A stretch of DNA of 9,728 nucleotides, taken from contig UQMQ01000086.1 in assembly GCA_900542245.1 (NCBI GenBank), forward strand, positions 1-9,728, read 5' to 3'. Shown one piece after another: positions 1 through 8,000 of the stretch. This DNA comes from an uncultured Eubacteriales bacterium. Its GTDB lineage: Bacteria > Bacillota > Clostridia > Peptostreptococcales > Anaerovoracaceae. The notes under the pieces were generated by a model. That model saw only the letters and a list, made by a program, of their open reading frames with translations. It was not told the DNA's origin and made no database searches. Both the position numbers and the translations under genes were made by a program. Each line of letters begins with the position of its first letter. Position 1 is the first letter of the stretch.

Positions 1-338
1 TAGTGGTAAAATCCTCCAATCGGAGTCCATTCATTCCCACCTAAATCAATATCCGTGGTAAGTTTTATATTTGCATTAGTATTTTGAGATGCTTTAACTT
101 GCGCCGCGAACCATGCCAACTCAGCACCTGTGCTAATTTCATATACACCGTCACTGTTCGGCTCAACTGGAGTTTGCGTTTTTCCGTCCCACGCTTCTGC
201 TGCCTGCGTTACCGTCTCATCTGCCCAGGCCGTATCCACACCCCAGCTGCCGATGCCCATGCCGGTAAATACCATGACAAAGGCGAGCATGAGGGTCAAG
301 ATCTGTTTCGTGAGATTTTTGTTTGTTGTTTGTCTCAT
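1..338 (-). CDS. Secreted surface protein, N-terminal part (cut by window edge)
   Basis: The first 112 residues are present and the frame stays open to base 3, so the C-terminus lies outside the window. The protein has a basic n-region (MRQTTNKNLTKQ), a hydrophobic core around residues 13-30 and a likely signal-peptidase site after TAWA near residue 39. The mature part (about 60-112) contains the stretches VYEISTGAELAWFAAQV and TDIDLGGNEWTPIG. Such stretches are typical of large exported Firmicutes proteins with GLUG-type, Ig-like or right-handed beta repeats, so a surface or wall protein is likely; its ligand is unknown. ATG 336-338 is chosen because it gives a normal signal peptide. Its best Shine-Dalgarno, GGAG at 352-355, is 13 nt away, which is long. 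The ATG overlaps the TGA of the small ORF at 335-442 (ATGA), so translational coupling may help its initiation. Confidence 0.8.
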   Translation of the reverse strand, partial: MRQTTNKNLTKQILTLMLAFVMVFTGMGIGSWGVDTAWADETVTQAAEAWDGKTQTPVEPNSDGVYEISTGAELAWFAAQVKASQNTNANIKLTTDIDLGGNEWTPIGGFYH

Positions 339-442
339 TCTCTTTTGTCTTCTCCTTTTCGTTTTTTTGTTTTCTTTCGTGCGGCTGATCGCGCTTTGCG
401 CCTGCCGCACCTGTGATCTATTTGATCCTGCCGTTCTGTCAA
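335..442 (-). CDS. Possible 35-residue basic leader ORF coupled to the surface protein
   Basis: A TTG codon (440-442) sits 4 nt after a near-perfect Shine-Dalgarno (AAAGGAGG, 447-454). It opens a 35-codon frame ending in TGA at 335-337. The stop overlaps the ATG of the next gene (ATGA), a classical coupling arrangement. The peptide is very Arg/Lys-rich from residue 11 on (for example CGRRKARSAARKKTKKRK), with no hydrophobic segment and no family I recognise. What is seen is the strong ribosome site, the open frame and the overlap. That a ribosome loaded here delivers to the poorly spaced ATG downstream is inference. The base composition is A-rich on the coding strand, so the Lys/Arg bias could be incidental. 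Confidence 0.4.
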   Translation of the reverse strand: MTERQDQIDHRCGRRKARSAARKKTKKRKGEDKRE

Positions 443-486
443 GTGTCCTCCTTTCGTGTCTGTCGGCAGGGTAGTTTAGCAAATAC

Positions 487-849
487 TTACTCAGCGGCAG
501 CGCTTTCCTGCTGCTCTCGAAGCTGTCTGCGGTACTCCTTGTGACGTGCGCGCTTTTTCTTGCGCCTTTCCTTTTTCTCCTGATAATGCTCTCCTATCGG
601 CCGGGTACCGGCGCGCTCGAGCATGCGGTTCCAAGGGCCAAACCGCGCCTTGAGCTCGCGGTCATAAATAACATCTCTTTGTGTCGGCTCTCTGCCGTTC
701 TCTCTTGTAAAGTCACGCACAAGCTGCAGGAGTTCTTCGTCTGACATTTTGACGTATGGCACACGCAGTGCATTGAGCAGCTTTGCCTTTTCGTCTCTCG
801 TCAAATCCGGATCGTCCATAATGCGCTGTTTCAGTTCACGCTGTGTCAT
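487..849 (-). CDS. Small basic protein with one homing-endonuclease-associated (HNH) repeat
   Basis: A 120-residue protein. Residues 36-82 (SDEELLQLVRDFTRENGREP through the RFGPWNRMLERAG block at 69-81) match the homing-endonuclease-associated repeat (HNH_repeat family). This short helical module, with its FG-W-LE-AG signature, is thought to bind DNA and is often found beside HNH nucleases. No HNH or other catalytic motif is present, so it is probably a stand-alone DNA-binding or accessory protein. The C-terminus (about 91-113, EKKERRKKKRARHKEYRRQL) is a highly charged helix suited to nucleic-acid contact. I chose ATG 847-849 because AAGGAG lies 7 nt upstream (857-862). The frame continues upstream to a TTG at 1009-1011, but that extension lacks a ribosome site and begins in the T-tract of a terminator. 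The gene lies downstream of the structured RNA region and may be expressed by read-through of the terminator at 1010-1048. Confidence 0.75.
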   Translation of the reverse strand: MTQRELKQRIMDDPDLTRDEKAKLLNALRVPYVKMSDEELLQLVRDFTRENGREPTQRDVIYDRELKARFGPWNRMLERAGTRPIGEHYQEKKERRKKKRARHKEYRRQLREQQESAAAE

Positions 850-879
850 GTGCTCTCTCCTTGTTAGGTGTTCCATGTG

Positions 880-900
880 CATCCGGTTTTCACCGGCATG
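880..900 (-). other. Hairpin with GAAA-type loop just upstream of the HNH-repeat gene
   Basis: On the minus strand, GCAT, one bulged G, then CCGG-TGAAAA-CCGG and ATGC form a compact hairpin. It ends 18 nt before the Shine-Dalgarno of the 487-849 gene and would lie in its 5' leader. The core CGGTGAAAACCGG (883-895) is repeated exactly at 1289-1301 inside the structured RNA. Whether it regulates translation or stabilises the message cannot be told from sequence. Confidence 0.4.
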
Positions 901-927
901 CGATCTATATATCTTCCCCTTTTGGCG

Positions 928-954
928 GGGCGGCAGCTTGCTGATCTGCCGCCC
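928..954 (-). other. GC-rich perfect hairpin in the leader of the HNH-repeat gene
   Basis: A 9-bp perfect inverted repeat (928-936 with 946-954, CTGCCGCCC arms) with a 9-nt loop. No T-tract follows on the minus strand (GCCAAAAGGGG), so it is not a standard intrinsic terminator. Just upstream on the minus strand are two tandem copies of TCATCCTTA (964-972, 973-981). A leader or mRNA-stability element is possible. I see no gene and no convincing promoter between 850 and 1009. Confidence 0.4.
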
Positions 955-1009
955 TGCCTGATATAAGGATGATAAGGATGACGGTTTCCGCATGGCTCTC
1001 AGCTGCCGC

Positions 1010-1048
1010 AAAAAACAGTAAAAGCGATGATCCCAATGGTCATCGCTT
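1010..1048 (-). terminator. Intrinsic terminator after the structured RNA region
   Basis: The minus strand reads AAGCGATGA (1040-1048), a 9-nt loop, TCATCGCTT (1022-1030), then TTACTG and a T6 run (1010-1015). The stem is a perfect 9 bp and the T-rich tail is on the minus side only, so it stops transcripts coming from higher coordinates. It lies about 120 nt after the last conserved-looking segment of the structured RNA and about 160 nt before the HNH-repeat gene. It could be the 3' end of a free non-coding RNA or the switchable terminator of a riboswitch controlling that gene. Confidence 0.75.
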
Positions 1049-1170
1049 CTGTGACAAAAAATCCGTTACGCAAAAAGTGTCAAAACCCATGTACAGCACA
1101 GCTTCCTTTCTCTTCTCTGTTCGATTTGTTTCGGATGCTGCCCTGCTTCGGTCTTTGTTTTGCTTGGTTT

Positions 1171-1652
1171 GTAGGTCTTCTGACTCATCTATTCAGGCTG
1201 CGCGTCTGATCGCCGCTTGCGATCTCGCGCCTTACTGCCAACGCATTGCTTCAGCCTTCTCTCCGGGCCATGACAGCCCTTCCAATGACCGGTTTTCACC
1301 GCACGCGGGGATTTCCCGCATGGAAAACAATACTTTAGAATCACAGCTACTTTCGGAATCCTGCCGCGTGCTTGCAATCTCAAATGTGCAGACTGCAGAT
1401 CCTGCGACGGATTCCTTCCGTGTCCGGGATTTACACCCGATTCCCTTGTTCAGCGAACAAGCATGCGTGTCCGATTTGCCGCGCGGGGCAAGGTCAAAGC
1501 TTTCACCTTGACGAAGCCACTTCGGTGCTTCGGGTCGCGCATGTGCCACAAAAGCCATGGTATGTAATTTTAGGTACAATTGCAGTCGGTTTCGGCGGCT
1601 CAGCTTTCGCCTTACGGCTCGGCTTCACCTGAAACCTTTGCATTTGACCTAC
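1171..1652 (-). ncRNA. Large structured RNA with cobalamin-riboswitch-like segments
   Basis: This stretch carries many strong minus-strand hairpins and no convincing gene. Examples are 1200-1230 (GCGCG/CGCGC enclosing GATCGC/GCGATC), the GCCC stem at 1265-1279, the GAAA hairpin at 1289-1301, GCGGG/CCCGC near 1303-1320, the TTGTTC-GCT-GAACAA hairpin at 1446-1460 and CAAGGT/ACCTTG at 1489-1510. Three segments resemble conserved parts of the cobalamin (B12) riboswitch, in the right order: AACAAGGGAATCGGGTG through CCCGGAC (1422-1450; family consensus AAAAGGGAA..GGTG..AA.CC), a GGCCCGGAGAGAAGGC element (1254-1269), and GAGTCAGAAGACCTAC (1171-1186; B12-box consensus AGYCAGGAGACCTGCC). GTAGGTC at 1646-1652 can pair with GACCTAC at 1171-1177 as a closing helix. 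At about 480 nt it is more than twice the usual aptamer size and the box deviates, so it may be a diverged riboswitch or an unrelated large RNA. Boundaries are approximate. Confidence 0.5.
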
Positions 1653-1701
1653 CAACGGTTTTGCTGCCTCGCTTTGCTCAGGCAAAACCGGGTTAGGTCA
1701 A
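1644..1701 (-). other. Long two-part hairpin at the 5' side of the structured RNA
   Basis: TTGACCTA (1694-1701) pairs with TAGGTCAA (1644-1651), and inside it CGGTTTTGC (1682-1690) pairs with GCAAAACCG (1656-1664). This gives 17 bp in two perfect blocks around an apical loop of about 17 nt. The hairpin uses the GTAGGTC segment that could otherwise pair with 1171-1177, and the GACCT segment that could otherwise pair with the 3' arm of the terminator at 1703-1747. It therefore sits where alternative folds compete. Confidence 0.55.
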
Positions 1702-1702
1702 T

Positions 1703-1747
1703 AAAAAGACCTCTCTTATTCAGCTAAATGCCAAACAAAAGAAGTCT
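1703..1747 (-). terminator. Intrinsic terminator or attenuator between the QASK ORF and the structured RNA
   Basis: The minus strand reads AGACTTCTTTT (1737-1747), a 19-nt loop, AAGAGAGGTCT (1707-1717), then TTTTATT. The stem has 11 consecutive pairs including two G-U pairs, and the T-run follows at once. It lies 52 nt after the stop of the QASK ORF as it stands. In another reading frame of that ORF, translation would run through the 5' arm and stop at TGA 1720-1722 in the loop, which would prevent the hairpin. This placement is typical of ribosome-controlled attenuation. Confidence 0.6.
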
Positions 1748-1780
1748 TGGTTTGTTATCGTATTCGGTTTGCTTGCACGC

Positions 1781-1921
<141 letters not shown>

Positions 1922-1955
1922 GTTTGATTTCCTCGTATTTCCAAAATCACCTCTC

Positions 1956-1984
1956 ATTCTACACCAAGTCATCACGCTTGTAAA
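1956..1984 (-). promoter_or_regulatory. Predicted sigma-70-type promoter for the leader ORF and structured RNA
   Basis: On the minus strand, TTTACA (1979-1984, -35) and TAGAAT (1956-1961, -10) are separated by exactly 17 nt; each differs from consensus by one base. Transcription would start near 1949 and reach the QASK ORF, the attenuator and the structured RNA. It lies downstream of the hairpin ending the adhesin gene, so this looks like a separate transcription unit. Confidence 0.6.
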
Positions 1985-2024
1985 GGGGCAATTTTTTAGG
2001 TGCTTTGGGAAAATTTTTATGTTT

Positions 2025-2047
2025 GCGGGCGGCAGAGGACCGCCCGC
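2025..2047 (-). terminator. GC hairpin after the adhesin gene, probable 3' end
   Basis: GCGGGCGG (2040-2047 on the minus strand) and CCGCCCGC (2025-2032) form a perfect 8-bp stem with a 7-nt loop, starting 7 nt after the adhesin stop codon. The sequence after it is AAACATAAAAATTTT, so the T-tract is displaced. It may be a weak terminator or mainly a 3'-end stabiliser. Confidence 0.5.
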
Positions 2048-2054
2048 GCATGGG

Positions 2055-5000
2055 TTACCGATTCGTTTTTCTTCTTTTTCGGATCATTCCGGTGCTGAAA
2101 ACAAGGCCTGCTGACGCGCCTGCAAGAAGCAGAAGATAGCCTGCTGCATTCGCAGCATCGCCTGTCTTTGGCACTTCCTGCGGATTCCTTGGTTTTTTCG
2201 GTTTACTCGGCTTTTCTGGTTTGTCCGGTTTTTCCGGCTTGTCCGGCTTCTTACCGATGGTGACGGTCTGCCAATCGTCGCTTAGATCTTCATGCTTTGC
2301 GATTTCGGTCTCTGTGATGCTGCCGTCCGCTTTTTTCACTCGTTTATACAGCTTCTCAAACGCAACGAGGCTTTTTCCCTCGATGTTTTCGGCGCGGAAT
2401 GCGAACGCGACAGTTTCCTGTCCGTTTGCACTGCCTGCCGTAAAGATCTTCTCTGCAGTGACAGGTTTGCCATCCGCGAGAAATTCTTTTCCGGTTGCTC
2501 TGTCCATCAGAGTTCCGATCAAACGGTACTCGCCCTGCGGTAAATTGTAATAGGAAACGGTATCTATCAGCAGGAGGTCGCGCTCCGGCTCCGCTTCATG
2601 CGTGCCGCTTTTGGCATCCACGAGGGTTGTGCGGATGGACGGCGTGCTTGGCGATGGGTTTGGCTTTCCCGGCTCGCCCGGCGTGCGGTCGTTTGGAATA
2701 TCTCCTGCATTCACATTGTCAAAGGTATTGACTTTGATCTTGAGGGTGCCTTCGGCATGATCCTGTCTTGCCTGTGTGACGGTTTTCGTGAAAAAAACCG
2801 CGTCCTTTGCGTCCTGTCCGTCTATACTTGCTGTCGGTACTTCATCCGCTGTAACTGCGCCTGCCTGCGTGTTTGCCATGCGGATCGTGAGATTACCGCT
2901 TTCTGTAAGGCTCATAGCTACGCTTGCCCCGCTGCTCGTTTCAAAGGATAGCTGCTCGCCTGCAGCGATGTGAAATGCAGAAAGCGACGCGTCCTGCATT
3001 TCTTCGCTGGTCTTGCCGTCTGTGTCTGTTCGGAAAAGTGAGCCTGTGACAGCCTGCTGGCCTTTTTCGTCTGTCATCGTAAAATCAAGGCGATGCGTGA
3101 ACACTTGACTTCCGTCCTTGTCAAGCATGCCGACAATCTTTGTGCTGCCGTCTGCCTGTTTTTGTTCTTTCGTTTTTGGTGTGTGTGTCAGCGTCCCTTT
3201 CAAGCGGTTCGGGTTGCTGCCTGCTTCGCTGAAAGAGACTTCAGTTTTCGTTTCGGTGAGACTCTCGCCACTCACCTTTGGAAATTCATAGCTAAAGCTC
3301 GTATAATATCCTGTGTAGGAAACGGTCGGAAGATAGGTTTTTTCCATGCCGTCGAGGATATAGGTATAGGTGTTTTCGGCAGCCGATACCTTTAATTCCT
3401 TGCCGTTTGGCAGGGTGATTGTGCTTTCCTTTCCTGCAAGTACGGTTGCGGTAATGTCTGTGCGATCTTCTTCGCACCGGATTTCAGTCAGTCCGTCCGT
3501 AAGATCTTCGGTCAGCGCATAGGCTTTGCCGTCTATCGTGATCTCCGGCATCGGATAGCGCTGCAGCACTTCGATCTTTATATCCACCTTGCCGCTGCGA
3601 TCTAGGATTAGTTTTCCGCTGACACCGTCTGCCGGATAGGTAAATTCACATGGCTGCGAAGTGATTTCCTTGCTCTCGCCGACTGCGAAATAAAATGGGA
3701 TGGTATTCCGTTTGTAGCCTGCTTTGGTATCAAGTTCTTTGAGGTAATAGATGCCATCGGGCAGCTTGATTCGCGCTTTACCCTTGCCGCTTGGATCGAC
3801 TGCAATGCTTCCGATCAGGCTGTCTTTCTTTGCTGTCTTTGTAAGACCTGTGAGGCTTCCCTTTGCCTTGATGTCCTCGCCTGCGAAGATGCCGAAGATC
3901 GCGCCGTCTCCCGGGAGATAGCTTCCGCTTTGGTATGCGGTTTCAAAGACCTTGCTGAGATCAATTTCCACCGCATAGCGTTTGTTGGTAAGGCTTAGGA
4001 TCTTCCATACCAGTGGGGTATCCTGATTCTCATAGGTGAGGCGGACTTCCTGCGCTGTGCCGTCCGTAACATAGCCGTCCGGCGCACTGATCTCGCGTAC
4101 CAGATATCTGCCAAGCGGCAGAAGTGAAGAATCCGCGCGTCCGTTTGCATCGGTCGTGATGGTCTCAATCAAGGTGGACTTCGGCGCGCGATTGGTTTTG
4201 TAGATGCCGCTCAGCGCCAAGACGCCCGCGCGGTTTCCACTCGGCGTTTCTGCACTGTAAAGCTGCATCGTATAGCCATCCGCAAAGCTAATCTCTACCG
4301 GCGCAGCTTCATTTTCAAAAGAAACAATTTCAAGGCTGTAATACACATCTTCTGCAGTGCCGCCATGCTGACGCGCGGTCACGGTAATGCCGTCATATGG
4401 TTTCAGAATCACTTCAGTATTGTCAGAGCTAAGTTCATGAAACCAGTCGAGGGTTTTCCTTTCTATGCCGCCCTCTGCATCCCGATGCGAAAACTTTAGC
4501 ATCGGAACCACCTCAGCAAAGTTCGCATCGACCGCATCCATCGGAATCTGAAGCATCGCCTGCAGGCTGCCGCCTGCATAGTACATCTCTGTTTTGATGC
4601 CGTCCGGACTCAGAAAATATACCGGGCTTTCCGGTGCGGCTGCCGTAAAGGTCAGGGTGCGCCCTGCCTGCACATAGGTATAGCCTGCGCCGACTTCGAT
4701 GCTTGGGGTATCGGTAAGGAACGTAATCGCAGTCATCGCGTTGTCACCATCTGCTTTTGCCGCAATGCTAAAGCCGTCCAGCGTCAGTCGAAAGCCCTCT
4801 GCCCTGCCCTTTTGCTGCACATAGCTTATCTCATAAATCTCTGTGATGCTGTTTTCTGTTTCGTCTACGCTCTTCGCATAGTCAAGGTACGAGCCTTTCT
4901 CTCCGGTGAACATATCGCCGCCGATTTCAAAGGAGCCGAGCGGCCGCTCGATGTCGTTTCCGTCTGCGTCCTCACCGACATAGGTATGCACCTCGGTCTG

Positions 5001-8000
5001 CATGAGGTCGGCAAGCGTAGTATCTGCTTCGGTCTGCTCTTTTAAGGTTCCGGTCTTGACGATTCGTACCTTTGTAATGTTTCTGCCGCCTGCTTCAAAG
5101 CTAAGCGCGGTCTGCATGTCGTAGGTGATCTTCAGAGAATCCGTTTCCGTTTCAAAATGATCCAATGCTTTCGTCTCCCGTTCCTCCGGTGATACATACA
5201 GCAGCTTCTTTTCGTTTTGCTCGGACTTTTCGCGCGATAGCAGATACCAGAGCTTTGCACCGCTTGCGTGGCTGAGACTTCCGCTTTCGTAGATGGTTGC
5301 CGGATGGCTCTTTCCCAGCGGGTCAAGGACTTCGGTTTTTTCACTCTGGCTGTGCGTGGATATCTCCTTTGGAATCTTGATTTCGTCATCCGTCTTGCTG
5401 TCATAAATCCGGATTCCGTCGCTGCCGTCGGGCAGCAGCTCGTCGATCGCTGCATAGATGCCGTACACCGCACCTTTGAGCGATTCGTAGGCGCGGTAGA
5501 CCGGGGTGAGAACGGTGTAGCCGTTCTTTGTTTCCTCTAAAAATCCGCTGAAAAGTGCGCCGCTTTTTTCGATGCGGATTTTACCCTTGACCGGATTGTT
5601 GGTCATGGCTGTGACCTTGTAATAGTGGATATACGGGTAGTCCTCGCTGTCATACTTTGGATCTGCCGGGCTGATATTTCCCTCATAGTCGACCTTCTGC
5701 CCGAAGTTTCCGTCTGTGTGCGTGTCCTGTTTCTCCACCGTAAAGGTGTAATAGTTCAAGACCTCTTTTGCTTTTTTGTATGCGAGGAAATTTCCGTTTT
5801 CGTCATAAATGCTGACAAGATCTTCGTAGGAAAGTCCATCCGGTGCCTCGGTTTTTCCCTCTGTGATTTCGCCGTAGTCTGCGGAAGATTGGTTTCCGTC
5901 CTTGTCATAGCGCCCGACAAAGTACCCTGCCGGAAGCAGGAATTCTTCCAAGCGATAGGTGCCAAACTCCAAGTGATACGGGATCGTGATCTCGCCGTTT
6001 TCATCACAGCTCCATTCGTCTGCCTTGAGACTGGCATTGATATTCTGCGCATTTGGCAGAAGCTTGCCGTAGTTCTTAGACTTCTTAGGGTCAGCCAGAA
6101 GCGGATTTCCCATGTAGCGGATACGGAACTTCGTGCCTTTCAGCGCGACTTTCTTTCCGGTTTCTGCGTCCGTCTTGATGATCTTGACCACATTCTCGAT
6201 TTTTTTGTTTCGGATATCATAGTCATAGCGGTCATCATAGGTATCCTTTGGGGTATAGCTTCCGCTATGCTCATCGATCACCACCTCGAATTCCTCCAGT
6301 ACGAAAGAAGTATCATCCGCGCGTATTTCCCGCATCACATAAGTGCCGTAAGGAATATCATAGAGAAACAGTTCGCCATTTTTGCCGATGAGAAGCGCCT
6401 CGCTTCCGTTATCGATGCCGCTGGTGTCACGCACTGCGCGGTAGACAGCCGTTCCGTTTTTCAGTGGTTCTTCTTTCACGAATCTAAGATTTGGATGGTT
6501 TTCATAGCCGCCGGATTTTAAGGTGAGCCGCCACGCGGACTTGGTGGACTTGTCTTGTCCGCCGGAGGTTCCCTCCTCGTCAAAGACATTGGCATTTTCA
6601 AGGGATTTTGTCAGATTCAGCTTGCCGCGGTAACAGTCGTTCACAAAGACTTCTTCCGGATAAACCAGCGGATTTTCTCCCTCGACCTCGCTCAGAGTTC
6701 CGGTCACGCTGTTTTCTTCGGTATTTTTCCCTTCTGTAATCTGCCGGCGGACATCATAGGTGATCTCGCACCAGTTTTCCGGATTTGCGGTGCAGGTCTG
6801 GCTGTTAGTGGTCACAGCATCATAGCGGATTTCATAGCGCCGCATGCCGCGGTCCGGCTCGACGAATCGTCCGTCCGGGCGAATCTCCCGCACTTCGTAG
6901 GTCACCTTTCCTGTCCATTCGATTTTGGTCGGGCTGACCACGCAGTGCACACCGTATTTGGTGGTATGCGTGTAACTTCCGCTTTCCGTCATCGTAAGCG
7001 CCATCGCATCTTCCCAGGGCTGATCCCGGAGAGCGTCGGTGTTTCCGTAGGCATCCAGCGTGATGCGGTCTACTTCTTCGCCGTCCTTTAAGAGCACGTA
7101 GGTTGCCGACAGCGCCGCATCGCCCATGCCGGTATGCACATCGCCGTCCCAGCCGGGGTTGAGATCTTCTTTACTGATCGGAATTTCAATCTCCGGAAAA
7201 TATTCCGGCTCCGGGCGCTCGCTTTCCGGCGGGATCTCCGGCGGGAGCTCGCTCTTACTTAGCTTAAAGTAGAAAAAGATAGGGTCTGCAGAGCCTGTGG
7301 TAATGGTCTGGCGGTGTGCTGCGCCGGATGACCAGCCCCAAAAGAGCAGGTCGTCTCTGCACGCCTTGCCATGCAGCTTTTTCTGCATGGTATAGAGGGT
7401 ATCCCACTTTGGCTCGTCGGTTTCGGAGTCTCCCTGAAAGACGACTTCATAGTATCTTCCTTTGTCTTCTTTCTTTGGCGTAATCGACAGCTTACTTTTG
7501 CCGCTTCCTTTGGTGATGATGATTTCATTACTTAGCGTCTGACCGCTGAGGATCTTTTCGGTGTCGCGCACGCTCCCGCGCCAGATGCGTTTGTCTGTTT
7601 CATCCTGCGTCAGTTTAATGGTCGGTGCTTTCTTCTGATCGCTGTTTCCAAGCTCTCTTGGCATCACCTTTTGGTATTTCATCGCCTGCAGCATGAAGTC
7701 GTAAATGTCCTGTGCAGGAGTGTCTTTGATAAGCTGATAGTAGAAATATTTGCCGAGCTTCTTGCCGCTCGGCGTTCCGCTTGCATTCGTAAAGGAAAGC
7801 CCCGGATCTTTTCGCTCAAGGTTATTCTTTCCGCTGCTGCTTACGCGAAATTCCTGCTGGATTTCCCAGATCAGTACCTGCGTGGCAAGATACCAGTCAT
7901 CCCGGTTATATCCTGCGCCGCTCTTTGCGCGGTGCTTCCCATAGTAGCTTGAATCCTCAAAGCACATGGCGCGAAGGTCGCTGTAGCTGTCTCCGGTCTG

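Noticed and set aside
84..474. Plus-strand ORFs at 84-416 and 130-474
   Set aside because: They oppose the clear signal-peptide frame on the minus strand and have no ribosome sites.
850..1011. 54-residue N-terminal extension of the HNH-repeat protein to a TTG at 1009-1011
   Set aside because: It has no ribosome site and begins within the T-tract of a terminator, while the ATG at 847-849 has AAGGAG at good spacing.
969..1511. Plus-strand ORF of 180 codons
   Set aside because: It is low-complexity, has no recognisable domain or ribosome site, and lies antisense to the structured RNA and terminator.
1189..1685. Minus-strand ORFs at 1189-1383, 1232-1579 and 1503-1685
   Set aside because: They overlap one another in different frames, lack good ribosome sites, match no family I know and cross strong hairpins. 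They look like chance frames over structured RNA.
1010..1750. Group I or group II intron
   Set aside because: I found no domain V-like hairpin, no intron boundary consensus and no interrupted gene around it.
1010..1750. RNase P RNA, tmRNA or tRNA genes
   Set aside because: The signature sequences (for example GAGGAAAGTCC, or a 3' CCA acceptor fold) are not present.
5625..6521. Plus-strand ORF of 298 codons inside the adhesin gene
   Set aside because: It is antisense to an intact 2123-codon gene with clear domains, and its composition is that of a mirror frame.
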